Positions 1 through 8,557 of a DNA stretch of 16,047 nucleotides are shown in pieces. Both the position numbers and the translations under genes were made by a program. Source of the DNA: Citromicrobium sp. (GTDB lineage: Bacteria; Pseudomonadota; Alphaproteobacteria; Sphingomonadales; Sphingomonadaceae). The stretch is taken from NCBI GenBank assembly GCA_002712945.1, contig PAVA01000014.1, positions 1 to 16,047 of the forward strand, read 5' to 3'. The notes beneath the pieces were generated by a model, which did no database searches, was not told the origin of the DNA, and worked only from the letters and a program-made list of their open reading frames with translations. Within the stretch, counting starts at the first letter, position 1. Every line of letters begins with the position of its first letter.

Positions 1-334
1 CGGCCCGGTGGCTTCGGACGACCGCAAGGTGGTGCCGCCCAAGCGCGGCGAGATGAAGCAGTCGATGGAAGCGCTGATCCATCACTTCAAGCTCTACACC
101 GAAGGCTTCCATGTGCCTGCGGGCGAGGTCTACGTCGCGACCGAAAGCCCCAAGGGCGAATTCGGCGTGTACCTGGTCAGCGACGGCACCAACAAGCCCT
201 ACCGCTGCAAGATCCGCCCCACGGCGTTCAGCCACCTGCAGGCGATGGACATGATGACCAAGGGCCACATGTTGCCCGACGCAACCGCCATCCTCGGCGC
301 GATCGACGTCGTGTTCGGGGAGTGCGATCGGTGA
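1..334 (+). CDS. nuoD: NADH-quinone oxidoreductase subunit D, C-terminal part (5' end outside window)
   Basis: This is the last 110 codons of the 49-kDa-type subunit, which lies in the hydrophilic connecting module of complex I and helps form the quinone pocket with NuoB and NuoH. The reading frame is open from base 2 and ends in TGA at 332-334. The conserved C-terminal blocks of the family are readable: [32 protein letters not shown] and a terminal [10 protein letters not shown]. The last block usually reads GEVDR in alphaproteobacterial and mitochondrial homologues as I recall them, so the Cys is a minor variant. The gene is cut by the window edge and shows no sign of decay. It is followed by an 88-bp palindromic repeat rather than directly by nuoE. 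Confidence 0.97.
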   Translation, partial: GPVASDDRKVVPPKRGEMKQSMEALIHHFKLYTEGFHVPAGEVYVATESPKGEFGVYLVSDGTNKPYRCKIRPTAFSHLQAMDMMTKGHMLPDATAILGAIDVVFGECDR

Positions 335-345
335 GTCTTATCAAT

Positions 346-433
346 CGTCATTGCGAGGCGACGCAGTCGCCGCGGCAATCCAGAGCCGGCGCGCGGCGAC
401 GCCCTGGATTGCGTCGCTACGCTCGCAATGACG
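346..433. repeat. 88-bp palindromic intergenic repeat, family A, between nuoD and the next ORF
   Basis: The outer arms CGTCATTGCGAG (346-357) and CTCGCAATGACG (422-433) are perfect 12-base inverted copies. Inner arms GCAATCCAG (375-383) and CTGGATTGC (404-412) are perfect 9-base inverted copies. Between them the left side carries an extra small palindrome, GCGACGCAGTCGC (358-370), so the fold would have an asymmetric bulge. The loop is GC-only apart from a few bases. There is no T-run after it, so it does not look like an intrinsic terminator, which would also be unexpected in mid-operon. The layout matches short mobile palindromic elements (REP/MITE-like) that I recall in sphingomonad genomes; that attribution is from memory. 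Confidence 0.85.
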
Positions 434-436
434 AAC

Positions 437-441
437 AGAGG
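437..441 (+). promoter_or_regulatory. Ribosome-binding site deciding the start at 447
   Basis: AGAGG lies five bases before the GTG at 447 and fourteen before the in-frame GTG at 456, so it favours the earlier start. It begins three bases after the end of the palindromic repeat. Confidence 0.5.
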
Positions 442-446
442 CGGGG

Positions 447-671
447 GTGCGAGCGGTGAGTAAGCCTTTTAATTTTTGGGACATTCTCATCGGCTTGGGG
501 GTCGGCTTAACGCTCTCCCTTATGATCCTTCGAGAATTTGGACCTCCCCCACACGGTTTCTGGATATTGGATACTGCGATCTGGATTCCGACAATCGCTT
601 TGATCGCTTATCGGACCTACGGGGTGAGGGCAGCGAACAACGAACAAGAAGTCGAAATTACCAATGGCTGA
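447..671 (+). CDS. Small two-helix membrane protein of unknown function (74 aa)
   Basis: I do not recognise this protein. It has two hydrophobic segments, roughly residues 11-28 (ILIGLGVGLTLSLMIL core) and 40-55 (ILDTAIWIPTIALIAY core), separated by a short loop rich in Pro and Gly. A polar, partly acidic tail follows. The GTG at 447 is chosen because AGAGG stands five bases upstream; the GTG at 456 is an alternative that gives 71 residues. The 3' end overlaps the nuoE start by eight bases, and nuoE has no good ribosome-binding site of its own, so this ORF may carry ribosomes into nuoE. By hand count the GC of 481-660 is 91 of 180 bases, clearly lower than the surrounding nuo genes. This suggests recent acquisition or weak selection. 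It could also be a chance ORF, but the double hydrophobic pattern and the overlap argue for a gene. Confidence 0.6.
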   Translation: MRAVSKPFNFWDILIGLGVGLTLSLMILREFGPPPHGFWILDTAIWIPTIALIAYRTYGVRAANNEQEVEITNG

Positions 672-1332
672 CCGTCAACCCGCACCCGACACCCCCGAAC
701 TGCGCGAGCGGTGGGGCAATTTCGCGTTTTCGCCCGACTACGAAGCGAAGGCGAAGAAGGCGATTGCACGCTACCCGGAAGGGCGGAGCAAGTCTGCGGT
801 CATGCCGTTGCTCGACTTGGCCCAGCGTCAGGTCGGCGAGGAAACCGATACGCAGGGCTGGCTGCCGCTCCCGGTGATCGAATATGTCGCCGCCTATCTC
901 GACATGCCGGTGATCCGCGTGCTCGAAGTCGCGACGTTCTACTTCATGTACAACCTCAAGCCCGTGGGTAAGTACCACGTGCAGGTGTGCGGCACGACGC
1001 CGTGCATGCTGCGCGGCTCCGACGACATCATCGCCGCGTGCAAGGCGCGCGGGATGAAAAAGGGCCACGTGTCGGACGACGGGTTGTGGACGCTCACCGA
1101 AGTCGAATGCATGGGCAATTGCGCGACCGCGCCGATGGTCCAGATCAACGACGACAATTACGAAGACCTGACCCCCGAACGGCTCGACGCCGTGCTCGAC
1201 GCGCTGGCGAAGGGCGAGCAGCCCAAGACCGGCACGCAGGAGCCGGGTCGCCATACGTCAGAGCCCAGCGGCGGGCCGACCACGCTCAAGGACATGGTCA
1301 CCGAAAACCACGATTACCGGGGCGAATGGTGA
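664..1332 (+). CDS. nuoE: NADH-quinone oxidoreductase subunit E (24-kDa, 2Fe-2S)
   Basis: NuoE is a peripheral subunit of the NADH dehydrogenase module and holds the 2Fe-2S cluster N1a next to NuoF. The thioredoxin-like cluster domain is intact, with ligands C109 and C114 (CGTTPC) and C149 and C153 (CMGNC), the family pattern Cx4C...Cx3C. Residues 71-98 (VIEYVAAYLDMP followed by VLEVATFYFMY) match the helical N-terminal half. The length of 222 residues is normal for alphaproteobacteria, including a polar C-terminal extension after about residue 183. The ATG at 664 overlaps the upstream small ORF by eight bases and has no strong ribosome-binding sequence. The stop shares its last base with the start of the next small ORF. 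Confidence 0.98.
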   Translation: MADRQPAPDTPELRERWGNFAFSPDYEAKAKKAIARYPEGRSKSAVMPLLDLAQRQVGEETDTQGWLPLPVIEYVAAYLDMPVIRVLEVATFYFMYNLKPVGKYHVQVCGTTPCMLRGSDDIIAACKARGMKKGHVSDDGLWTLTEVECMGNCATAPMVQINDDNYEDLTPERLDAVLDALAKGEQPKTGTQEPGRHTSEPSGGPTTLKDMVTENHDYRGEW

Positions 1333-1541
1333 TGGCCGAAGAAAGCAAGCAGGCCGATGCGCAGCCGACCGATTATCAGGCGCTTGGAATGGCCTTCCTG
1401 ACGATGGGTATCGGGCTGACGATTTCGCTGGGCATCGTGCTCAGCCCCGCCTTCCTCGGCACCGGCGTTCCGTTCATCGTGCTCGGGCTGATCTTCATGA
1501 CCCGCAAACCGTCGGACGAAGCCGCCGAAGGGGACGATTGA
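1332..1541 (+). CDS. Small two-helix membrane protein of unknown function (69 aa)
   Basis: First of three consecutive small membrane proteins between nuoE and nuoF. I do not recognise the family. A polar N-terminus of about 18 residues is followed by two hydrophobic helices, near residues 19-38 (MAFLTMGIGLTISLGIVLS) and 42-57 (LGTGVPFIVLGLIFM), and then an acidic tail ending in EGDD. The ATG is chosen because its A is the last base of the nuoE TGA (TGATG); a GTG one codon earlier is possible. The open frame continues upstream inside nuoE, but that part is only an out-of-frame reading of nuoE. The one-base overlaps at both ends indicate translational coupling. A role as an accessory complex I subunit, an assembly factor or something unrelated cannot be decided from sequence. 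Confidence 0.75.
   Translation: MAEESKQADAQPTDYQALGMAFLTMGIGLTISLGIVLSPAFLGTGVPFIVLGLIFMTRKPSDEAAEGDD
1528..1533 (+). promoter_or_regulatory. Ribosome-binding site of the 49-aa ORF
   Basis: AAGGGG lies seven bases before the ATG at 1541. This is good spacing and one of the main reasons to accept the very short ORF that follows. Confidence 0.6.
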
Positions 1542-1690
1542 TGGAATACAGCATCGTAACGATTATCGCGGCGCTGGTTCTCGTCGCGATCGTCTGGAAG
1601 ATATTCGGCGGGATCGTGAAGACGATCGCGCTGCTCGCCATCCTTGCCGCTGCCGCCTGGTTCGTCTTTGCCGGGGGAGTGGTGGCGTGA
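1541..1690 (+). CDS. Very small membrane protein of unknown function (49 aa)
   Basis: This ORF translates to 49 residues starting MEYSIVTIIAALVLVAIVWK and ending [10 protein letters not shown]. Nearly all of it is hydrophobic: one helix near residues 4-19, a short KIFGGIVK linker, and a second near 28-47. The ATG follows AAGGGG at seven bases and overlaps the previous stop by one base (TGATG). The stop codon lies inside the GTGA that starts the next ORF. The family is unknown to me. Support comes from the ribosome-binding site, the exact end-to-end fit with both neighbours and the clean two-helix pattern. It is short enough that automatic annotation may miss it. Confidence 0.7.
   Translation: MEYSIVTIIAALVLVAIVWKIFGGIVKTIALLAILAAAAWFVFAGGVVA
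1676..1679 (+). promoter_or_regulatory. Ribosome-binding site deciding the GTG start at 1687
   Basis: GGAG inside the run GGGGGAG (1673-1679) ends seven bases before the GTG at 1687, which supports that unusual start codon. Confidence 0.6.
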
Positions 1691-1873
1691 ACCGTCTCGC
1701 GCTCCGTAGACTTGCGCGCTTCGGCCTGGCGCTGGGCAGCCTGTCCTTTGTCGTGGGCGGGGCGCTGATTTTTCTCGACCGGGCCGTCCCCGGCGACAAC
1801 CTGATGATTTTCGGTGGTCTTGCGCTTCTCGTCTGCGCGCTTTTGCTGGCCGCCACTCCGACTGGAGACACTG

Positions 1874-1887
<14 letters not shown>
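1687..1887 (+). CDS. Small two-helix membrane protein of unknown function (66 aa)
   Basis: Third of the small membrane proteins between nuoE and nuoF. A basic N-terminus ([12 protein letters not shown]) is followed by two hydrophobic segments, about residues 13-30 ([18 protein letters not shown]) and 38-56 ([19 protein letters not shown]), and a short polar tail. The positive N-terminus suggests both ends face the cytoplasm. The GTG start overlaps the previous TGA (GTGA) and follows a good GGAG. The 3' end overlaps nuoF by 14 bases, and the nuoF ribosome-binding site lies inside this ORF. The family is not recognised. With its two upstream neighbours it forms an uninterrupted coupled block ahead of nuoF. 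Confidence 0.72.
1864..1867 (+). promoter_or_regulatory. Ribosome-binding site deciding the nuoF start
   Basis: GGAG lies six bases before the ATG at 1874. It fixes that ATG as the nuoF start rather than the upstream in-frame ATG at 1814, whose extra 20 residues do not resemble NuoF. Confidence 0.75.
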
Positions 1888-3165
<1,278 letters not shown>

Positions 3166-3166
<1 letters not shown>

Positions 3167-3816
3167 TGATCGGAACGTCTCTCGCAGCGGTCGCTCTGCT
3201 CGGCGCGCTTGGCTCGCAGACCGCGATGCCCGAGCGGCTCCGCTCCAGCCCCTCGCCGCAATCGCAGGAAGACGGCCGCAAGGTCATGATGAGCTACGGC
3301 GGGTGCGTTGCCGATGCCGAGCCCGAGCTTTCGCGTGCCTATGTGCTGGCCGACGAGGCCGATACCGACAGCCCCGAGTGGAAGGGCATCGTCGATGCGC
3401 GCTGCATGCGGCTATATGGCGGCGAATTGCGGATGCAGGACTACTACTTCCGCGGGGCGCTTGCCGAGCGGCTGATCGACAAGAAGCTCGGCGATAACGC
3501 ACTCGACGGGGTGGCAGAGCTCGCGCCGGTCAATGCAACCCATCCGGGTTCCGGGCCGCTGGCGCAGACCTACACCTACATGTACCGCATGGGCGAGTGT
3601 ATCGCGCGCACCGACCCGGCGGGCTCGCGGGCGCTGTTCGACACGAAGATCGACAGCGACAAGGAGAAAGAGGCGATCCAGGCTCTTTCGCCGACCATCG
3701 CCGCGTGCGTTCCGCAGGGCGAGGCGGTGCAGATCGACCGGGTGCGGCTGCGCCTCGGGCTCGCCACCATGTATTACCGGCTGGCCGATGCGCTGGCCAC
3801 GGAAAGCGAAGCATAA
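3166..3816 (+). CDS. Predicted secreted protein with two Cys-containing repeats, function unknown (216 aa)
   Basis: The N-terminus MIGTSLAAVALLGALGSQTA looks like a signal peptide with likely cleavage near residue 20, so the mature protein should be periplasmic. The mature part contains exactly four cysteines (C47, C80, C145, C181) and appears to be an internal duplication. Repeat 1 spans about 44-105 and repeat 2 about 142-208. In both, the first Cys is followed by Pro at +6, Ser at +9, Arg at +10 and Ala at +11 (CVADAEPELSRA versus CIARTDPAGSRA). A second Cys comes 33 or 36 residues later, then GE, then Arg-x-x-Leu-Ala. One disulfide per repeat is a natural inference. I vaguely recall such proteins, always hypothetical, in sphingomonads. 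The gene is wedged between nuoF and nuoG with one-base overlaps at both ends. No enzymatic motif is visible. Confidence 0.8.
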
Positions 3817-5870
3817 TGCCTAAAGTCACCGTAGACGGACAGGAAATCGACGCGCCCGACGGCGCAACCGTGCTGCAGGCGTGCGAGCTTGCGGGCAAGG
3901 AAATCCCGCGTTTTTGCTATCACGAGCGGCTGAGCATTGCGGGCAATTGCCGCATGTGCCTGGTCGAGGTGAAGCCGGGGCCGCCCAAGCCGCAGGCGAG
4001 CTGCGCTCTGCCCGCCACCGAAGGCCAGGAAATCCGCACGGACAGCGAAATGGTCCGCGCGGCGCGCGAGGGGGTGATGGAGTTCCTGCTCATCAACCAT
4101 CCGCTCGATTGCCCGATATGCGACCAGGGCGGCGAATGCGACCTGCAGGACCAGGCGATGTATTACGGGCGCGGCGCGACACGGTACCACGAGAACAAGC
4201 GCGCGGTGACCGAGAAGTATATGGGCCCGCTGATCAAGACGATCATGACCCGTTGCATCCACTGCACCCGCTGCGTGCGCTTTTCCGAGGAAATCGCGGG
4301 CGTGGACGAGATCGGCGCGCTCTATCGCGGCGAGGACATGCAGATCACCACCTATCTGGAGCAGGCGGCGAGCCACGAGATGAGCGCCAATGTGATCGAC
4401 CTCTGCCCGGTCGGCGCACTGACCAGCCGCCCCTATGCTTTCGAGGCGCGCCCGTGGGAGCTGAAGAAGACGCTCTCCATCGACGTGTCCGACGCGGTTG
4501 GCGCGAATATCCGGCTCGACAGCCGCGGGCGCGAGGTGATGCGCGCGCTTCCGCGGATCAACGACGAGGTCAACGAGGAGTGGATTTCGGATAAGGCCCG
4601 CTATCAGGTCGATGGCCTGACGCGGCGTCGGCTCGATAATGTCTGGATGCGCCGGATCGGCGGATCGAAGGCGGGCAAGCTCGAACGCGCGAGCTGGGAA
4701 GAGGCCTTCGATGCGATCGTCAAGGCAGCCAAGCGTGGCGGAGAGGGGAGCATCGCGGCGGTTGCGGGCGATCTGGTCGATTGCGAGACCATGTTTGCCG
4801 CCAAGCGCCTGCTCGCCGAACTGGGCTCGGACAAGCTCGAAGGCCGCCAGACCGGGCTCGACTACGATTGCTCAAGCCTTGCCGGGATCGGGTTTAACTC
4901 GACGCTGGCGGGCATCGAGACCGCCGATGCGATCCTGATCGTCGGCAGCCAGGTCCGTCACGAGGCACCGCTGATCAATGTCCGCCTGCGCAAGGCCGCC
5001 AAGCGCGGCGCGAAGATTTATCTGATCGGGCCCGAGTGGGACACGACCTTCGCCTGCGAATTCCTGGGCGAGGATGCAGGCCTGCTGCACGATCTTCCTT
5101 CGCATGTCGCCGACGCGTTCAAGGACGCTGCGCGGCCTGCGATCATCGTCGGCCCCGGCGGGCTGGCGGCCAATGCGCTGCACCCGGCGCTGGTGCTGGC
5201 GAACGAGTGGAACCTCGTGCGCGATGTCGATGGCCCGCACGGCAAGGAGAGCTGGAACGGCTTCAACGTCATCCACACCGCCGCATCGCGGATGGGCGGC
5301 GTGATGCTCGGCTATGCGCAGAAGGGCGGCATCAAGGACATCATCGACGCTGCGCCTGCGGTGCTCCTGTCGCTCGGCGCGGATTCGCTCGATTACGGCG
5401 CGTTCGACACAAGCCTGAAGGTCTATATCGGCCACCACGGCGATGCGGGCGCGCATGCGGCGGATATCATCCTGCCCGCCGCCTCCTATGCCGAGAAGGA
5501 CGGGACTTACGTGAACACGGAAGGCCGCGTGCAATTCGCCGAAAAGGCGGTGTTCGCGCCGGGCGACGCGCGCGAGGACTGGACGATCCTGCGCGCGCTG
5601 GCCGATGCCTTCGGCGTCACCGTCGGCTTCGACAGCTTCGAACAGCTGCAGTCCGCGATGATCGAGGCCGTGCCTGCGCTGGGCGAGGAAGGCCTCGCAC
5701 CGCTCGGCAAGCTGCCCAAGGGCAAGAAAACGCCCAAGGCGAAAGGCGCGATCCGCTATCCGATCGCGGACTTCTACCTCACCAACCCCATTGCCCGCGC
5801 GAGCGAGGTGATGCAGCGCTGCTCGGCCGAACTGGTCCACGGCGAAGACCTGCTGGAGGCTGCGGAATGA
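3816..5870 (+). CDS. nuoG: NADH-quinone oxidoreductase subunit G (75-kDa, Fe-S)
   Basis: NuoG is the largest peripheral-arm subunit and carries the Fe-S relay from NuoF/E towards NuoI. The N-terminal ferredoxin-like domain holds the 2Fe-2S ligands C34, C45, C48 and C63 (N1b). H95, C99, C102 and C108 form the Cys3-His site of N5. C147, C150, C153 and C197 hold N4. A molybdopterin-oxidoreductase-like fold follows from about residue 215 to the end, without catalytic function in this family. No extra CxxCxxxC motif is present there, so the additional cluster N7 of E. coli and Thermus is absent, as is usual for mitochondrial-type enzymes. The 684-residue length is normal. The ATG shares its A with the preceding TAA, and the stop overlaps the nuoH start in ATGA. 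Confidence 0.98.
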   Translation: MPKVTVDGQEIDAPDGATVLQACELAGKEIPRFCYHERLSIAGNCRMCLVEVKPGPPKPQASCALPATEGQEIRTDSEMVRAAREGVMEFLLINHPLDCPICDQGGECDLQDQAMYYGRGATRYHENKRAVTEKYMGPLIKTIMTRCIHCTRCVRFSEEIAGVDEIGALYRGEDMQITTYLEQAASHEMSANVIDLCPVGALTSRPYAFEARPWELKKTLSIDVSDAVGANIRLDSRGREVMRALPRINDEVNEEWISDKARYQVDGLTRRRLDNVWMRRIGGSKAGKLERASWEEAFDAIVKAAKRGGEGSIAAVAGDLVDCETMFAAKRLLAELGSDKLEGRQTGLDYDCSSLAGIGFNSTLAGIETADAILIVGSQVRHEAPLINVRLRKAAKRGAKIYLIGPEWDTTFACEFLGEDAGLLHDLPSHVADAFKDAARPAIIVGPGGLAANALHPALVLANEWNLVRDVDGPHGKESWNGFNVIHTAASRMGGVMLGYAQKGGIKDIIDAAPAVLLSLGADSLDYGAFDTSLKVYIGHHGDAGAHAADIILPAASYAEKDGTYVNTEGRVQFAEKAVFAPGDAREDWTILRALADAFGVTVGFDSFEQLQSAMIEAVPALGEEGLAPLGKLPKGKKTPKAKGAIRYPIADFYLTNPIARASEVMQRCSAELVHGEDLLEAAE
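5855..5859 (+). promoter_or_regulatory. Ribosome-binding site of nuoH
   Basis: GGAGG ends seven bases before the ATG at 5867, the strongest such site in the operon. It sets the nuoH start inside the last codons of nuoG. Confidence 0.7.
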
Positions 5871-6913
5871 GCGAGATCCTCCAATCCTGGGGCATGGCCA
5901 GCGGCTGGGCGTGGTTCATCGCCACCATCGTCGGCATCCTGCTGATCGCACTGCCGCTGATGCTGGCGGTGGCCTATGTCATCCTGATCGACCGCAAGGT
6001 CTGGGCCGCGATCAACCTGCGGCGCGGGCCCAACGTGGTCGGCCCCTTCGGCCTGCTGCAGAGCTTCGCCGACGGGCTGAAGGTCTTTCTGCAGGAAACC
6101 GTCATTCCCTCGGCGTCGAACAAGGGCATCTTCATCATCGCGCCGATCATTACCTTCACTGTGGCATTGGCCGCGTGGGCGGTGGTGCCGTTCGCCGATG
6201 GCTGGGTGCTGGCGGACATCAATGTCGGCCTGCTCTACATCCTCGCGATCAGCTCCCTGAGCGTTTACGGCGTGGTGATGGCGGGCTGGGCGAGCAACTC
6301 GAAATACCCCTTCTTCTCCGCCATGCGCGCCGCCGCGCAGATGATTTCCTACGAGGTCTCGATCGGGTTCATCCTGATCTGCGTCGTCCTGTGGGCAGGC
6401 ACGTTCAACCTGACCGAGATTGTCGAGAGCCAGCGCGGCCACGGGCTCGGCATCGTCAACGGCTATTACTTCAACCTGCTGCTGTTCCCGATGTGGGTGG
6501 TGTTCTTCATCAGCTCACTGGCGGAAACGCAGCGCGTGCCGTTCGACCTGACCGAGGCAGAGAGCGAGCTGGTCGCGGGCTATCAGACCGAATATTCCAG
6601 CATGGCCTTCGCGCTGTTCTGGCTGGGCGAATACGCCAACATCCTGCTGATGTGCGCGCTCAACACGCTGCTGTTCTTCGGCGGCTGGCTGCCCCCGGTC
6701 GACTGGGCGCCGCTCTATTATGTGCCGGGAATCATCTGGTTCCTCGCCAAGACGCTGTTCTTCTTCTTCATGTTCAGCTGGGTGATGGCGACCGTGCCGC
6801 GCTACCGCTACGACCAGCTCATGCGGCTCGGCTGGAAGGTGTTCCTGCCGATGAGCCTGATCTTCGTTTTCCTGATCAGCGGCTACCTGATGGCGACGGG
6901 GCATTACGGATGA
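5867..6913 (+). CDS. nuoH: NADH-quinone oxidoreductase subunit H (quinone-site membrane subunit)
   Basis: NuoH is the membrane subunit at the junction of the two arms and forms much of the quinone channel. Signature segments are present: [20 protein letters not shown] (40-59), and the charged loop [20 protein letters not shown] (220-239), which runs on to TEYS and faces the quinone tunnel. About eight to nine hydrophobic helices can be traced, the first near 16-38 and the last near 327-343. The 348-residue length is standard. The start overlaps nuoG by four bases (ATGA) behind a good GGAGG. The stop overlaps the next ORF, which is not nuoI as in the basic gene order but an unassigned 138-codon frame, again through ATGA. 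Confidence 0.98.
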   Translation: MSEILQSWGMASGWAWFIATIVGILLIALPLMLAVAYVILIDRKVWAAINLRRGPNVVGPFGLLQSFADGLKVFLQETVIPSASNKGIFIIAPIITFTVALAAWAVVPFADGWVLADINVGLLYILAISSLSVYGVVMAGWASNSKYPFFSAMRAAAQMISYEVSIGFILICVVLWAGTFNLTEIVESQRGHGLGIVNGYYFNLLLFPMWVVFFISSLAETQRVPFDLTEAESELVAGYQTEYSSMAFALFWLGEYANILLMCALNTLLFFGGWLPPVDWAPLYYVPGIIWFLAKTLFFFFMFSWVMATVPRYRYDQLMRLGWKVFLPMSLIFVFLISGYLMATGHYG

Positions 6914-7326
6914 GCGCTTTGCTTGCCACCATCGGTGTCATGCATCTGGTATGCAGTGGTCACGTCCGTTTGGGCTTCGAAGATGGCTTTCTCAATTTTC
7001 GTGATGGGGCTTGGGAGCGTGAAGACCTGTCCCTTGTAGTCGGTCCGCAGGCTGTTGCAGGATTTCCCACGCCTGAGGGCTACGAACTCGGGGAGGTAGA
7101 ACAGCTTGCACCGCTCGAAGACGAGGAGTTTCGCCTTCGCGTGAACATCGCACGCTGGAAGACACGTCCCGCGAGCCTGATTTTGCGGGTATTCCGGGAA
7201 GCAGACGGTGTACGCCAGATCGTATGGAGCGGTGCTGAACTCGTTCATGCAAGTCATGCGCGCACGATTACGAAAGGCAATTTCGCCTGTGTCGAAGATA
7301 AACACGCTGAAGATAGAAAATCATGA
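6910..7326 (+). CDS. Unassigned protein encoded between nuoH and nuoI (138 aa)
   Basis: The product is mostly soluble and acidic in the middle ([13 protein letters not shown]), with several likely beta strands and a conspicuous [20 protein letters not shown] stretch (33-52). The first 15 residues are mildly hydrophobic and end in LVCSG, but this is a poor lipobox. I recognise no domain. Both ends interlock with complex I genes through ATGA overlaps, and nuoI has no clear ribosome-binding site, so this frame may feed ribosomes into nuoI. Base composition is unlike its neighbours: 199 of 360 bases GC at 6961-7320, and about 52% GC at third codon positions by hand count, versus visibly much higher in nuoH and nuoI. 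That suggests recent transfer. An antisense frame (6904-7305) also exists, but first-position G richness favours this strand. Confidence 0.6.
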   Translation: MSALLATIGVMHLVCSGHVRLGFEDGFLNFRDGAWEREDLSLVVGPQAVAGFPTPEGYELGEVEQLAPLEDEEFRLRVNIARWKTRPASLILRVFREADGVRQIVWSGAELVHASHARTITKGNFACVEDKHAEDRKS

Positions 7327-7808
7327 GTATCGCCCAAACCATCAAGGCCTTCACCCTCTACGAGTTCGTGAAGGCCCACGCGCTGACCCTGAAGTATCTC
7401 TTCAAGCCCAAGGTCACGATCAACTACCCGTACGAGAAGAACCCGATTTCGCCGCGGTTCCGGGGGGAGCATGCGTTGCGCCGATATCCCAACGGGGAAG
7501 AGCGCTGCATCGCGTGCAAGCTGTGCGAGGCGGTGTGCCCGGCGCAGGCGATCACCATCGAGTCGGAACCGCGCGCCGACGGCAGCCGCCGGACCACGCG
7601 CTACGACATCGACATGACCAAGTGCATCTATTGCGGCTTCTGCCAGGAAGCCTGCCCGGTGGATGCCATCGTCGAGGGGCCGAACTTCGAATATTCCACC
7701 GAAACGCGCGAGGAACTGCTCTACGACAAGGCCAAGCTGCTCGCCAATGGTGACAAATGGGAACGCGCCATCGCAGCCAACCTTGAAGCCGACGCGCCCT
7801 ACCGCTAG
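7323..7808 (+). CDS. nuoI: NADH-quinone oxidoreductase subunit I (TYKY, two 4Fe-4S)
   Basis: NuoI bridges the peripheral arm and the membrane and carries clusters N6a and N6b on the way to NuoB. Two ferredoxin motifs are intact: C62, C65, C68, C72 ([12 protein letters not shown]) and C101, C104, C107, C111 ([12 protein letters not shown]), each with the normal crossed use of the last Cys. The amphipathic N-terminus and the [20 protein letters not shown] segment are typical of the alphaproteobacterial and mitochondrial form. The length of 161 residues is normal. The ATG overlaps the stop of the preceding unassigned ORF (ATGA). The upstream bases are AT-rich with no good ribosome-binding sequence, which suggests coupled translation. 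A 128-base gap with a palindromic repeat follows. Confidence 0.98.
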   Translation: MSIAQTIKAFTLYEFVKAHALTLKYLFKPKVTINYPYEKNPISPRFRGEHALRRYPNGEERCIACKLCEAVCPAQAITIESEPRADGSRRTTRYDIDMTKCIYCGFCQEACPVDAIVEGPNFEYSTETREELLYDKAKLLANGDKWERAIAANLEADAPYR

Positions 7809-7848
7809 GCGCGCGAGCAGCATTGTGAAGGCGATGATTCATCCAGAC

Positions 7849-7930
7849 CGTCATCCCGGCCAAGGCCGGGATCTCGTGCAGACTAGATCCGACCAGGGGG
7901 TTAGCGACCCCAGCTTTCGCTGGGGTGACG
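7849..7930. repeat. 82-bp palindromic intergenic repeat, family B, between nuoI and nuoJ
   Basis: The ends CGTCATCCC (7849-7857) and GGGGTGACG (7922-7930) are inverted copies with one T-G position, which would be a wobble in RNA. Inside lie two local hairpins. ATCCCGGCC (7853-7861) pairs with GGCCGGGAT (7864-7872). CCCCAGC (7908-7914) pairs with GCTGGGG (7919-7925) around TTTC. A third pairing, GGGGT (7897-7901) with ACCCC (7907-7911), would compete with the last hairpin. No T-run follows, so an intrinsic terminator is unlikely. The sequence differs from the repeat at 346-433 and belongs to a second family. As I recall, this type (start CGTCATCCCGGC, end GCTGGGGTGACG) is very widespread in alphaproteobacteria. 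Confidence 0.88.
7922..7928 (+). promoter_or_regulatory. Only ribosome-binding-like sequence for nuoJ, inside the repeat
   Basis: GGGGTGA resembles the GGTGA part of the extended Shine-Dalgarno consensus and ends eight bases before the ATG at 7937. It is also the right arm of the CCCCAGC/GCTGGGG hairpin, so it may be hidden when the hairpin forms. This role is inferred from position only. Confidence 0.4.
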
Positions 7931-7936
7931 AGTAAT

Positions 7937-8557
7937 ATGATCCAGGCAATCGCCTTCTACCTCTTCGCGTGTCTCGTGATCGCCAGCGGCGTGCTGACGA
8001 TCATGAGCCGCAATCCCGTGCACTCGGTGCTGTGGCTGATCCTCGCCTTCTTCAACGCGGCGGGGCTGATGGTGCTGCTGGGCGCGGAATTCATCGCGAT
8101 GCTGCTGGTCGTCGTCTATGTCGGCGCCGTGGCCGTATTGTTCCTGTTCGTGGTCATGATGCTCGATGTCGACATGGCGGAGCTGCGCGCGGGGTTCATC
8201 AGAAACTTCCCGCTGGGCATCCTGATCGCCCTCGTCCTGCTGTGCGAACTGGTGCTGGGCATCGGCGCGCTGAGCGCCGGGCCGCTGGAGCTGGGCACCG
8301 CGACGGGCGAAAACGCGCCTGTGCTGACCGAAAGCAACATCGCGAATATCGGGCGGCTGCTCTATTCGAAGTACATCTTCATCTTCGAGGCGGCGGGCCT
8401 GATCCTGCTGGTGGCGATGATCGGCGCGATCGTGCTGACTCATCGCGAGCTCAAGACCACGCGCGGCCACCAGAACATCGCGAAGCAGGTGCGGCGCAAC
8501 CCGAAGGAAGCGACGCAGATGAAACAGCCGACCATCGGCGAGGGGGTCGAACTGTGA
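7937..8557 (+). CDS. nuoJ: NADH-quinone oxidoreductase subunit J (membrane arm)
   Basis: NuoJ is a small membrane-arm subunit between NuoH and NuoK/A. Its third helix changes shape during turnover in homologues. That helix region is conserved here ([20 protein letters not shown], 49-68). Five hydrophobic helices are readable, near 4-23, 29-48, 53-75, 92-112 and 148-168. A polar C-terminal extension of about 35 residues rich in Lys, Arg and Gln follows. The ATG at 7937 gives 206 residues and the usual N-terminus. A GTG at 7925 in the same frame would place the start inside the palindromic repeat and is less likely. The stop overlaps the nuoK GTG in GTGA. Confidence 0.96.
   Translation: MIQAIAFYLFACLVIASGVLTIMSRNPVHSVLWLILAFFNAAGLMVLLGAEFIAMLLVVVYVGAVAVLFLFVVMMLDVDMAELRAGFIRNFPLGILIALVLLCELVLGIGALSAGPLELGTATGENAPVLTESNIANIGRLLYSKYIFIFEAAGLILLVAMIGAIVLTHRELKTTRGHQNIAKQVRRNPKEATQMKQPTIGEGVEL

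Noticed and set aside
476..877. Forward open frame crossing the small ORF and the nuoE start
   Set aside because: It is out of frame with both genes, Arg/Pro-rich at its end, and has no ribosome-binding site or family resemblance.
3597..3815. In-frame upstream extension of nuoG inside the preceding ORF
   Set aside because: The residues do not resemble NuoG, while [16 protein letters not shown] at 3816 is the normal ferredoxin-domain start.
4458..5870. Possible extra Fe-S cluster (N7) in the C-terminal half of NuoG
   Set aside because: The few Cys there are isolated and no CxxCxxxC motif is present.
6910..6957. Lipoprotein signal in the nuoH-nuoI accessory ORF (LVCSG)
   Set aside because: There is no basic residue near the N-terminus, the residue before Cys is Val instead of a small residue, and the hydrophobic core is weak.
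6904..7305. Reverse-strand 133-codon frame opposite the nuoH-nuoI accessory ORF
   Set aside because: It looks less artificial than other shadows, and third-position GC alone does not exclude it. However, the forward frame has exact ATGA overlaps with both neighbours and G-rich first codon positions, and no reverse-strand gene lies nearby.
7908..7925. Hairpin CCCCAGC-TTTC-GCTGGGG as a transcription terminator after nuoI
   Set aside because: No run of T follows, it lies in mid-operon before essential nuo genes, and it is part of a larger palindromic repeat.
7925..7936. GTG at 7925 as the nuoJ start
   Set aside because: It lies inside the repeat hairpin and adds four residues not expected for the family. 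The ATG at 7937 gives the usual N-terminus.
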